From an uncultured Acidimicrobiaceae bacterium (GTDB taxonomy: Bacteria; Actinomycetota; Acidimicrobiia; Spongiisociales; UBA5794), in assembly GCA_947258635.1 (NCBI GenBank), contig CAMYJM010000008.1, positions 1 through 32,131 of the forward strand: a stretch of 32,131 bases of DNA, in the 5' to 3' direction. The notes under the pieces are model-generated. The model was not told the origin of the DNA, searched no databases, and saw only the letters and a program-made list of their open reading frames with translations. A program made the position numbers and the translations under genes. This document shows, one piece after another, positions 23,937 through 31,559 of this stretch; position 1 is the stretch's first letter; each line of letters starts with the position of its first letter.

Positions 23937-24165
23937 GACTCCGGCTGAATCCTCCGCAACGTCGGACCTGATCTCGAGTGAGCACAACCGGTATCCCATA
24001 GTCACGGTGGAGGAGGACGTCCGCCACCATCGCCTCAGGTTGGTCGGTGCCGATCGAGGACCCAATCGTGTCGCTCACAGAACTGCAGCCGCCGAGTTGA
24101 CGCCACGTTGGCGTGCTCTCTGGATGGGAATACCCTTTCCCGGGCGTACGAGGAACCGAAGACAG

Positions 24166-25416
24166 GTGCCCAGGTTGATTCCGCTGGCCGAGATCGTCTC
24201 GTCGGGACTGTGCATCGGCTGTGGCCTGTGTAAGTCGATCGCGCCGACTTCGATCGAGATCCGAATGACCGACACGGGCGGAGAACGACCGGTTGAGCGG
24301 GCACCACTCCCCGACGAGGCGCTGTCCCTGATCAACGAGGTGTGCCCCGGGCTCCGTGTCGAGCTGGGCCCAACCGATGCTCCCGTCGACCCGATGTGGG
24401 GTCCAGTGTTGCGCCTCGCCCGCGGATACTCCGCCGAGCCTGCGGTTCGCTTTCGCGCCGCCACGGGCGGGGTGCTCTCCGGCCTCGGCCGCTACGTGCT
24501 CGAAACCCGCCGGGTCGAACGGGTGCTCCACGTCGCACCCAAAGCGGACGACCCGCTGTATTGGGGTGCGCATGTGAGCATGACGCCCGATGACATCATG
24601 ACCGGGTCCGGCTCCCGCTATGGACCGGCCGCCGCGCTGACTCCACTAATGGAGCTGATCGAGCAGGGGCTGCCCCTGGCGGTGGTCGCCAAGCCGTGCG
24701 ATGCGGCCGCGGTCCGCAACTTGATCGCGGCCCGTCCCGATACCGGCGACGTGGTCCGCTACCTGCTGGTGATGGCGTGCGGTGGCGCGTCGCGGATGAC
24801 GAAGAACTGGCGCCTGCTCGACGAGTTCGGTGTGCATCGAGCCGATGTCGCCGCCCTCCAGCATCGCGGGCACGGCAACCCCGGCCCGATCCGGGTCGTC
24901 ACCGACGACGGACGGGAATTCGCCACGACATACCTGGCGATGTGGGCGGATGAGGGCACGTGGGATCTGCAATGGCGGTGCAAGGTGTGCCCGGACGGAA
25001 TGGGAGAGGTCGCCGATCTGGTGGCGCTCGATTGCTGGCCGGGAGGCGTCCCGGTAGGTGAAGACGGCGGATTCAACGGGATCGTCGCTCGCACCGCCGC
25101 CGGCGCCGAGCTGCTCGCCGCGGCCGTAGCCGACGGGGCGCTCGTGCTGACCCACGATGAACTGCCGATCGATGAGACCCTCGAGGATTGGCAGCCCCAC
25201 CAATCACGACGCAAAACGGCAGTGGCGTCGCGGCTGCGTGCGATGGCCGCGGCCGGGCTGCCCGAGATGGCAACAACCGGGCTCCGACTCGACGCTGCTG
25301 AGAAACGCCTCTCGGCGCAGGAACGCGCTGAGGAGTACGCCGGCGCTCTCGAGCGCATCCGCCGCGGGGTGGACGGGGAGCCCTATAGCGATGCATCCGG
25401 CACGGCCCCCGAATGA
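24166..25416 (+). CDS. FrhB-like coenzyme F420 hydrogenase/dehydrogenase beta-subunit family iron-sulfur protein
   Basis: A protein of about 416 aa of the FrhB family, flavin and iron-sulfur oxidoreductases that pass electrons to or from F420 or another carrier. The N-terminal cluster motif is C16-IG-C19-GL-C22-KSIAP, with Ala where the fourth Cys of a classic ferredoxin motif would be. Later family-like segments are RAATGGVLSGLGRYVL, AKPCDAAAVRNL, MACGGASRMT and WRCKVCPDGMGEVADLVALD; extra Cys residues there may complete the cluster. The start is uncertain: GTG 24166 gives the best N-terminus, while ATG 24124 adds 14 residues. It lies 124 nt before an MttB-family gene on the same strand. F420 use is inferred from family only; some bacterial members act on other acceptors. 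Confidence 0.82.
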   Translation: MPRLIPLAEIVSSGLCIGCGLCKSIAPTSIEIRMTDTGGERPVERAPLPDEALSLINEVCPGLRVELGPTDAPVDPMWGPVLRLARGYSAEPAVRFRAATGGVLSGLGRYVLETRRVERVLHVAPKADDPLYWGAHVSMTPDDIMTGSGSRYGPAAALTPLMELIEQGLPLAVVAKPCDAAAVRNLIAARPDTGDVVRYLLVMACGGASRMTKNWRLLDEFGVHRADVAALQHRGHGNPGPIRVVTDDGREFATTYLAMWADEGTWDLQWRCKVCPDGMGEVADLVALDCWPGGVPVGEDGGFNGIVARTAAGAELLAAAVADGALVLTHDELPIDETLEDWQPHQSRRKTAVASRLRAMAAAGLPEMATTGLRLDAAEKRLSAQERAEEYAGALERIRRGVDGEPYSDASGTAPE

Positions 25417-25540
25417 TCCGATTCGCAGAAGTCCGCACGTCGCGCCGACCGGGTTCGCCCTCATGGCGGTGCGCCGATGCTCCCTCGACACCGCCCGCGT
25501 CGAGTTGCCACAATGTGAAGCCGCCAACGGAGGAGCCAGC

Positions 25541-27073
25541 GTGTCGAAGCCGCCGGAACGCCCCGTGCGTAGAGGTCGCCAAGCCCGGTTGGCCGCCCGG
25601 CGCAGGCGGCCGGATCGCCTCGGCGCCACCTGGCGCCGCATCCCGCCACTGGACCTGCTGACCGAAGACGAGCTGCAACGGGTCCACGACGCGTCGATGG
25701 ACATCCTCGAAGAGGTCGGTATCGAGTTCCGTGACGATGTCGCACTACAGCATTGGCGCCGGGCCGGCGCCACAGTCGAAGGGCATCTCGTTCGTATCGA
25801 TCGCGAGCTTCTCATGGAGCTCATCGCCCTGGCCCCGGCAGAGTTCCCCGTTACCGGACGGGGACCCGACACCGCCTTCACGATGGGCGGCGACTGGACG
25901 GTCTTCTCCCCAATGCAGGGCGCCCCGTTCGTGCGCGACCTGGAGGGGGTGCGACGCTGGTCGACCGCAGCCGACCTCGACAATCTCGCCAAGCTCACCC
26001 ATTCCCTGGGTGCCCACCAGCTGGGCAGCGGCTTCGTGTGTGAACCGATGGATGTGGCCGTGCACCATCGCCATCTGAACGTCAACTACGCACACCTCGT
26101 CTACACCGACCTGCCGCACTTCGGCCTGACGACCAGCCGCGAGAAGGCCGAGGACTCGGTGGAGATGGCGCGCATCGTCTACGGCGACGACCTCATGCGA
26201 GACAGCGTCGTGGTATTCGGACATTGCTCGGGAAACAGCCCACTGGTGTGGGACCAAACGATGCTCGAGGGCCTACGGGCGTTTGCCACAGCCGGCCAGG
26301 GCGTTCTCCTCTCTCCCTTCGTGCTCGGCGCCGCCAACACGCCCGCCGACGTTGCCGCCACGGTCGCCCAGCTCAATGCCGAGACGTTGGCCGCCATCAG
26401 CTACGCCCAGCTCGTCCATCCCGGCGCCAGGACCATCTACGGGCAGTTCACGGTCTCGGTTTCCATGCGGACGGGATCGCCCATGGCCGGTACTCCGGAA
26501 GTAACCCTCATCAATGCAATCGTTGGCCAGCTTGCCCGGCGGTACCGCCTCCCCTGGCGCACGACGGGCGCCCAGGCCTCGGCCAAGTCTTTCGACGCCC
26601 AATCAGGGTATGAGTCGGCGACATCGATGATGGGCGGGATAGCGGCCGGAGCCAATCTCATGCTGCACACCGGCGGATGGGATGAGAGCGGGTTGACGAA
26701 TTGTTACGGGAAATTCGTGGTCGACGCCGAACAGAACACGCTGATCGCCCGGTTCGCCTCGGGAGTCTCTTTCGACCGGTTCGACGAGGCACTCCAGGCC
26801 GTGCGCCGCGTCGGCCCCGGGGGCCACTACCTCGGCGACCCGTTCACCTTGGAGCAATTCCGCGAGGCATTCTCGATGCCGGAGCTGATGGACTTCACCA
26901 ATTACGAGCAGTGGACGGCGGCCGGGAGCTGGGACACGGCGAAGCGCGCTCGGGAGCGGGCCAAACAGATACTGGCCGAATATGAACGTCCGCCGATCGA
27001 AGACGCGGCGCTGGCCGAGCTCGACGACTTCGTCGCCCGCCGGCGCCGCGACATCGACGGCGAGGTTCGCTAG
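25541..27073 (+). CDS. MttB-superfamily (trimethylamine/betaine-type) methyltransferase, non-pyrrolysine
   Basis: A 510-aa protein of the trimethylamine methyltransferase family. The basic N-terminus is followed by LTEDELQRVHDASMDILEEVGIEF, the usual opening of the TIM-barrel domain. ALAPAEFPVTGRGP, SGYESATSMMGGIAAGANLM and HTGGWDESGL are family-like segments. The reading frame is closed only by the terminal TAG, with no internal amber codon, so it belongs to the non-Pyl branch, whose characterised members demethylate glycine betaine, proline betaine, carnitine or similar quaternary amines and pass the methyl to a corrinoid protein. No corrinoid-protein or activase gene is in the window. GTG 25541 is chosen because GGAGGA lies 6-7 nt upstream; the longer frame overlaps the FrhB-like gene. 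Substrate unassigned. Confidence 0.88.
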   Translation: MSKPPERPVRRGRQARLAARRRRPDRLGATWRRIPPLDLLTEDELQRVHDASMDILEEVGIEFRDDVALQHWRRAGATVEGHLVRIDRELLMELIALAPAEFPVTGRGPDTAFTMGGDWTVFSPMQGAPFVRDLEGVRRWSTAADLDNLAKLTHSLGAHQLGSGFVCEPMDVAVHHRHLNVNYAHLVYTDLPHFGLTTSREKAEDSVEMARIVYGDDLMRDSVVVFGHCSGNSPLVWDQTMLEGLRAFATAGQGVLLSPFVLGAANTPADVAATVAQLNAETLAAISYAQLVHPGARTIYGQFTVSVSMRTGSPMAGTPEVTLINAIVGQLARRYRLPWRTTGAQASAKSFDAQSGYESATSMMGGIAAGANLMLHTGGWDESGLTNCYGKFVVDAEQNTLIARFASGVSFDRFDEALQAVRRVGPGGHYLGDPFTLEQFREAFSMPELMDFTNYEQWTAAGSWDTAKRARERAKQILAEYERPPIEDAALAELDDFVARRRRDIDGEVR

Positions 27074-27116
27074 GGATCCCAAGGCATGCGACACCGGCGA
27101 CAGAGTTGACCTGCCA

Positions 27117-27974
27117 TCAGGGAACCGGCGGCGGTTCCCCGTACGAGACGGTGACGCCGTAGATCCCGGTGTCCCAGCCGTCGGCGACAACGGTGCATCC
27201 GGCGTAGTAGGCATACTCGGAGTTGTCGATGCGGCCTTGCACGACTTGGTCGGTCGAAAGAGCCGTGGCGCCTGGCGCGCCCGCCGTGATCACGTTGGAC
27301 ACCAGGTTGTTGGTCGTTCCGATGCCGGTCAGCAGCCCGGTGCGGAACAATGCGCACTCGACCCCGGCGCTGGGACTGGAGTCTTGTACGGCGAACGTCA
27401 CCGAGGTGACTTGAACCCCGTGCGGAAGCCCCACCGGGCAGCGGAAGAAGGCGCTCAGCGACCCGGGCCCGACCGATATGAGCGGCCCCGATGTTCTGAA
27501 GTCGACCGAGGAAGATGCGGCCGCCCAGGCGTTGCCCGGACAGCTCCACGCCCCGACCTTGGTGACAAACGACGTTGAGTCGAGGCCGTCGAGCCTTTCC
27601 GCGTTGTCGACGACTCGATTCCGGTTCTTGTCATACCTGGCTTTCAGCATGAAGGCGGCGCTGCTTCTGCCGTCCAGACGATCGGCGTTCAACCTCCTGA
27701 CCCGCGCCGTTGAGTTGACCACGAACGGCGGCCGGCCGTCCTCCACACGAACCTCGATCCCGGTGCCGTTGGGCGCCTTGTTGGTGACGAGCAGCATGGC
27801 GTCACGGCCGTCGCTGCCAGTCAACGTCGTGCGCTTGTTCACGACGTTCACGGTCCCCTGGAGGACCGGCTCCCCTATGCCGGCGATCACCGGAACTGCC
27901 GATGCGAGCAGCAGCCCCGTCATCACACCAACGAACCAGCCTGCCCAAGGGCTCCGGCGACGTTCACGACTCAT
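27117..27974 (-). CDS. Putative exported protein with NADRLDG-type repeats
   Basis: A protein of about 285 aa with a basic start (MSRERRRSP), a hydrophobic segment at about 11-33 ending in VIAG, and a beta-rich exterior domain. Two copies of a short motif occur: NADRLDGRSSAAF (96-108) and NAERLDGLDSTSF (124-136), as seen in many actinobacterial surface proteins. Between them lies DKNRNRVVDNAE, spaced like an EF-hand/dockerin calcium loop. The C-terminal half (WSCPGNAW onward) has four Cys residues that could form disulfides. ATG 27974 is preferred to ATG 27980 because GAGGAG is 6 nt upstream. It is convergent with the MttB-type gene. I do not recognise a function; cell-surface adhesion or structure is a guess. 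Confidence 0.8.
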   Translation of the reverse strand: MSRERRRSPWAGWFVGVMTGLLLASAVPVIAGIGEPVLQGTVNVVNKRTTLTGSDGRDAMLLVTNKAPNGTGIEVRVEDGRPPFVVNSTARVRRLNADRLDGRSSAAFMLKARYDKNRNRVVDNAERLDGLDSTSFVTKVGAWSCPGNAWAAASSSVDFRTSGPLISVGPGSLSAFFRCPVGLPHGVQVTSVTFAVQDSSPSAGVECALFRTGLLTGIGTTNNLVSNVITAGAPGATALSTDQVVQGRIDNSEYAYYAGCTVVADGWDTGIYGVTVSYGEPPPVP

Positions 27975-28117
27975 CGTCATCTCCTCTGGTCACTCCAGGC
28001 GCAACCCCGGCGGCCTCTCGCCGCGGCCGCGACGAGGACCTGCCGACGCTTTCCCCAACACCCCCAACGTAACCGATGCGCTGTGTCCCCGACACCGGGG
28101 TTGACCCGAGATGCGTC

Positions 28118-29197
28118 CTACTGCCGCACGTCGATGACGAAGGATCCAACGTGCCGGCGGGCGGCGAGCGCCTCGAGCGCTCGCCGCATCTCGGAGAGAG
28201 GAAAGGTCCCGGCGACGATCGGCTCGATCTCGCCCCGCTCGATGTAGCCGATCAGGTTGGCGAACACTTGCGGCGGGAGCACGGTCGCTCCGTGCATCGT
28301 GAGGTCGTTGAGATAGAGAGTGCGCAGATCGAGCGGGACGATGGGCCCACCGATGGCCCCGGCGACCGTGTAGTGGCCGCCTCGCCGCACGGTCTCGAGA
28401 AGCGGTGCGAACGAGTCGCCGCCGACGACGTCGGCAAAGACGTCGACTCCCCCGGTGGCATCGAGCACGGCGGCGACGAGGTGCCCATCACCCCGGTCGA
28501 TGACGACGTCGGCGCCGACCGACTTCACCACCTCCACCTTGGCGGCGCTCGCGATCGCGATCACTCGGGCCCCCCGGCGCTTGGCGAGCTGGATCAGCCC
28601 CCCGCCGACCCCACCCGAGGCCCCGGTGACCAGCACCCATTGGCCGGGCGCTACGCCGGCTCGATGCAACATGTGCTCTGCGGTCGCATACGAGCAGGGG
28701 AAGCTGGCCAGCTCCACGTCGCTGAGGTTCGCGGTCACGAGGTGCGCGTTCACCGCCGGAACGGCGACATACTCGGCGTAGCCTCCATCCCGTTCCGAAC
28801 CGAGATAGCCGGCCTTGGTGAGATCACCGCCGGGGTCACGCACCCACGCATCGACTAGCACACGCTCGCCGACTCGCTCCGCTGACACGCCGGTGCCTAC
28901 TGCCACAATGCGGCCGGCCGGATCGGCTCCTTGGATCCGCGGGAACGTCAGCCGCCCACCCCATGACCCATCCTCGTCCGAGTCGGCCACCGCTTCACCG
29001 GTCGACCCGGTAACCGACTTCGAGTACCAGCCGGTCCTCGTGTTGATGTCCGTGTTGTTCATTCCGCAGGCGGCGACCTCGATGAGGACTTCGCCGGGTG
29101 CCGGTTGCGGCACGGCAACGTCTTCTCGGTATTCGAGCTTGTCGAGCCCGCCGTGACCGGTGAGCACAACGGCTCGCATCGTCTCGGGTAGAGCCAC
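28118..29197 (-). CDS. Zinc-type MDR alcohol dehydrogenase / quinone oxidoreductase family
   Basis: A 359-aa medium-chain dehydrogenase/reductase. The N-terminal GroES-like domain begins MRAVVLTGHGGLDKLEYRED, and ACGMNNTDINTRTG corresponds to the catalytic-metal region (Cys followed by Asn instead of His, as in quinone-reductase-like members). The Rossmann motif VTGASGGVGGGLIQLAKRRG indicates NAD(P)H binding. The insert between the two parts is long (GWYSKSVTG to GGRLTFP). The GTG start at 29197 directly abuts the stop of the preceding SnoaL-like gene; ATG 29179 is an equally good start by family comparison. It is the last of three tightly packed genes. Substrate unknown. Confidence 0.88.
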   Translation of the reverse strand: MALPETMRAVVLTGHGGLDKLEYREDVAVPQPAPGEVLIEVAACGMNNTDINTRTGWYSKSVTGSTGEAVADSDEDGSWGGRLTFPRIQGADPAGRIVAVGTGVSAERVGERVLVDAWVRDPGGDLTKAGYLGSERDGGYAEYVAVPAVNAHLVTANLSDVELASFPCSYATAEHMLHRAGVAPGQWVLVTGASGGVGGGLIQLAKRRGARVIAIASAAKVEVVKSVGADVVIDRGDGHLVAAVLDATGGVDVFADVVGGDSFAPLLETVRRGGHYTVAGAIGGPIVPLDLRTLYLNDLTMHGATVLPPQVFANLIGYIERGEIEPIVAGTFPLSEMRRALEALAARRHVGSFVIDVRQ

Positions 29198-29590
29198 CTA
29201 TCCCGCCGCGTCGGGCCGGGAACGGTGGAAATGGACCATCTTCCAGTCGCCATGTTCCTTGGCGAAGACACGGGTCTCATTCATTGCCGTGATCGTGACG
29301 ATGCCTTCGTCGTCTCGGGAAACCAGCAACGTGTAGCACGCGTAGGCGGCGTTCCCGTAGACCCGGATGACCGGGTCCACCAGTTCCAGATGGAATCTTT
29401 GCGGGATCTCTTGGCCCTCGGTCAGGAACACGTGAAAGCCGATGCCGTCAACACGATTGCCCCGAGTCTCCGGCTCGAAACATGTCAGAGTCTCACTGAC
29501 CAGTTGACGGTAAGTGGGTATGTCGGCACGCTGGATGCTGCTCAACAGACTCTCCAGAGACGCCTTGACGGCGGATTCGTCGTCGTTCAT
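29198..29590 (-). CDS. SnoaL/NTF2-fold (CaMKII-association-domain-like) protein
   Basis: A 130-aa cone-shaped NTF2-like protein. An N-terminal helix pair (ESAVKASLESLLSSIQRADIPTYRQLV) precedes a curved sheet; the region ETRVFAKEHGDWKMVHFHRS resembles the closing strands of the CaMKII association-domain/DUF4440 group. These proteins act as small-molecule-binding pockets or dimerisation modules; no catalytic residue can be named. Its ATG overlaps the stop of the upstream carboxymuconolactone decarboxylase-like gene by ATGA, and its stop directly abuts the GTG of the MDR gene. Translational coupling of all three is likely. Confidence 0.82.
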   Translation of the reverse strand: MNDDESAVKASLESLLSSIQRADIPTYRQLVSETLTCFEPETRGNRVDGIGFHVFLTEGQEIPQRFHLELVDPVIRVYGNAAYACYTLLVSRDDEGIVTITAMNETRVFAKEHGDWKMVHFHRSRPDAAG

Positions 29591-29976
29591 GAGCCACGAC
29601 CGGCATCGAACTCAGCAAACACCTTGTTGGCCACCCGGAAACACGATACGCCGGCCGGCATCCCGGCATATATGGCAATCTGGTGGAGAATCGTTTCGAG
29701 TTCCGGCCTGGTGAGGCCGTTGCGGATCGCCCCTCGGAAATGGAGCTCGAACTCTTCCATGCGATTGAGACCGGCGATCATCCCCAGGTTGACCATCGAC
29801 CGTTCCCGGAACGTCAGCGTGTCGTTGGCCCAGGTGCTACCCCAGGCGAATTCGGTGAGCAGCTCCTGGAAGCCCTGATTGAACTCGTCGGCCTCTGCCA
29901 GCGACTTCTCCACGTACTCCTCACCGAGGACGGCTTTGCGGGCGGCGAGGCCCCGCTCAAAACGTTCCGTGGTCAT
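29587..29976 (-). CDS. Carboxymuconolactone decarboxylase (CMD) family protein
   Basis: A 129-aa all-helical protein of the CMD/AhpD-like fold. FTFRERSMV-type segment (TLTFRERSMVNLGMIAGLNR) and ELHFRGAIRNGLTRPELETI then QIAIYAGMPAG are characteristic of the PcaC-like branch. There is no CxxC pair, so it is not a peroxidase of the AhpD kind. PcaC decarboxylates gamma-carboxymuconolactone in protocatechuate catabolism, but many actinobacterial paralogues have other roles and no other pca genes are nearby. AAAGGA lies 6 nt upstream of ATG 29976. It is the first gene of a CMD, SnoaL-like, MDR operon. Confidence 0.9.
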   Translation of the reverse strand: MTTERFERGLAARKAVLGEEYVEKSLAEADEFNQGFQELLTEFAWGSTWANDTLTFRERSMVNLGMIAGLNRMEEFELHFRGAIRNGLTRPELETILHQIAIYAGMPAGVSCFRVANKVFAEFDAGRGS

Positions 29977-30155
29977 AAGCGTCCTTTCATTGTGCGGCCG
30001 GCAGCCGTGACTGCCGCGACCGCCTGTTCGAAGCTCCGCACCAGTATGGCGTCATCGACCTTGCTCCTGGGGTAGTCGCCGCCTCGACGCTAGATTCGGG
30101 TGCGTCCGACCCGATGCCCGCAAACCGGCGGGCAGCGCTACCAGAGGAGTTGATC

Positions 30156-30719
30156 ATGAACCTCCCGGATTTGATCGGCCGTGCCGCCACCCGAGCCAGC
30201 GATCTCGTTGCCGAGATCGGCAAGGTCGATTTCGACGCCCCGACCACCTGCAGCGAATTCGACCAGCGAGCGCTCGCCAACCACTTGACCGGCTTTCTCC
30301 CGTATTCGGCGAATGCCGCCCGCCGCGGACCCGCCATGGAAGGGGAGGCGCCCGACTTCTCTGCATCCCCCGAGTGGGTTGCCCAGTTCGCCGCGATGGC
30401 CGCGGACACTGCGGCGGCATGGTCCGAGCCCGGCGCCATGGACGGCTCCGTGCAGTTCGGCAGGGGTGAAATGCCTGCGCAGAACGCCGCAGGCATCACG
30501 CTGATGGAGTTGACCATCCATGCTTGGGATCTGGCTCGCTCGACCGGCCATAGCTTCTCGACCGACCCCGACATCGCAGAGACGGTCAAGCACATCGTGG
30601 ACCAGGCGGTCCAGGGAGGCGGCGGTGACTTCTTTGCCCCGCCCGTCGAAACAACTAGCAATGACTCTCTTTATCAGGCCCTCGCTCTGAGCGGTCGCGA
30701 CCCGGCTTTCGGCTCCTAA
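30156..30719 (+). CDS. TIGR03086-type metal-binding protein (mycothiol-dependent maleylpyruvate isomerase N-terminal family)
   Basis: A 187-aa four-helix DinB/MDMPI-fold protein. The candidate metal ligands are H43 in ANHLTG and the pair E118 and H122 in MELTIHAWDLARSTG, the same His, Glu-x3-His arrangement as mycothiol-dependent maleylpyruvate isomerase. Family members use mycothiol as cofactor or detoxify with it, which fits mshD at 13739-14626. ATG 30156 (MNLPDLIGRAA) is chosen over ATG 30114 because AGAGGAG lies 6 nt upstream. The gene is monocistronic and divergent from the CMD operon; TAGATT near 30091 is a possible -10. Exact reaction unknown. Confidence 0.88.
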   Translation: MNLPDLIGRAATRASDLVAEIGKVDFDAPTTCSEFDQRALANHLTGFLPYSANAARRGPAMEGEAPDFSASPEWVAQFAAMAADTAAAWSEPGAMDGSVQFGRGEMPAQNAAGITLMELTIHAWDLARSTGHSFSTDPDIAETVKHIVDQAVQGGGGDFFAPPVETTSNDSLYQALALSGRDPAFGS

Positions 30720-30776
30720 CCAACACACGCCTGATGACGATGCCTTCAGCCCGCCGGTGCTCGGCGGCGGGGTCTC

Positions 30777-31043
30777 GTGACCGATTGCCGCGGCGTCCGC
30801 CCCTGCGCCGGGCGCTGCGGCTGCGTCCCGGCGAGGCCCTCCGGTACGAGTGAACTGCACGCGCTGGGCGCCAGCCGCGACCACGATCCCGTGCGGGACG
30901 AGCATGGACCGCTGCCCGAAACAGGCCGCACCGACTCCCCCAGATGGCCTCTTGGCATCGCGGTAGGGCGACTCGCTATCGCCGCCGGACTCGCTGCTGT
31001 GACACTCGTTCGCCGGAGCCGCGAGAAGCACAACAGGCCGTGA
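30777..31043 (+). CDS. Possible small membrane protein (doubtful)
   Basis: An 88-aa GTG-started ORF in the otherwise empty stretch 30720-31124. Its C-terminal part looks protein-like: a hydrophobic helix (LGIAVGRLAIAAGLAAVTLV) followed by a basic tail (RRSREKHNRP). The N-terminal half is Cys-, Arg- and Pro-rich and looks random. No good Shine-Dalgarno is seen. It may be a real short gene with a different start, a decayed gene or chance. Apart from it, I see no gene in 30720-31124. Confidence 0.22.
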   Translation: MTDCRGVRPCAGRCGCVPARPSGTSELHALGASRDHDPVRDEHGPLPETGRTDSPRWPLGIAVGRLAIAAGLAAVTLVRRSREKHNRP

Positions 31044-31124
31044 GGGCTCCTGGTGGTGCTCGTCCACCGCGGCGGTTTCACGCCGACCTGTGATGAAGAC
31101 CGACTAGTACGGAAGCGAATCGGC

Positions 31125-31304
31125 TACAGTTGATTCTGTAAGTGCGCACGAGGCGCACACGCCCGCTTCACCTTTCCAATCCGTCCGGTGAAGCATCCGC
31201 AGGACATGCCAGTTCCCGTCGCCGCCCTTTGGTCGGCTCCAGAACCCGCAGATCAGGCGGGGCGTCGGCCGACGACGGTTAGACGCTTCTGAAGGAGCAA
31301 CACA
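31125..31304 (+). promoter_or_regulatory. Promoter and structured leader of the RRM gene
   Basis: TACAGT at 31125-31130 fits a -10 box; the resulting leader would be about 168 nt, unusually long here. It contains three symmetric elements: GTGCGC/GCGCAC (31142-31147 and 31153-31158, 5-nt loop), GCTTCACC/GGTGAAGC (31165-31172 and 31187-31194, 14-nt loop) and the palindrome CGTCGGCCGACG (31263-31274). GAAGGAG precedes the ATG by 7 nt. Long leaders before RNA-binding or cold-shock genes often regulate translation or stability; the symmetry is observed, the role is inferred. Confidence 0.45.
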
Positions 31305-31559
31305 ATGTCCAGCAATATCTACGTGGGGAATCTCACGTTCAACACGACGACCGCCGACCTCGAGTCGTTGTTCGGTCAGCACGGTGAGGTCAAGAAGGCG
31401 CAGGTCATCACCGACCGTGACACCGGCCGCTCACGCGGCTTCGGCTTCGTCGAGATGGCAACATCGGAAGAGGCCACTGCGGCGATCAACTCGCTCAACG
31501 GCAAGAACGTCGACGGCCGCGACCTCACGGTGAACATTGCCAAGGAGCGCTCCCGCTGA
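31305..31559 (+). CDS. Single-RRM RNA-binding protein
   Basis: An 84-aa protein that is essentially one RNA recognition motif. RNP2 is IYVGNL (residues 5-10) and RNP1 is RGFGFVEM (44-51), with the aromatic residues used for base stacking in place; loop TDRDTGRSRG precedes RNP1 as in cyanobacterial and eukaryotic glycine-rich RRM proteins. It ends at KERSR without the usual glycine-rich tail. It should bind single-stranded RNA, possibly as a cold or stress RNA chaperone. GAAGGAG is 7 nt upstream of ATG 31305. Its stop TGA is overlapped by the next ORF in the -1 frame (CTGA), which encodes a zinc motif. Confidence 0.95.
   Translation: MSSNIYVGNLTFNTTTADLESLFGQHGEVKKAQVITDRDTGRSRGFGFVEMATSEEATAAINSLNGKNVDGRDLTVNIAKERSR

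Noticed and set aside
25541..27073. Pyrrolysine-encoding amber codon in the MttB-family gene
   Set aside because: The frame has no internal TAG; the only TAG is the terminal stop and the protein length is normal.
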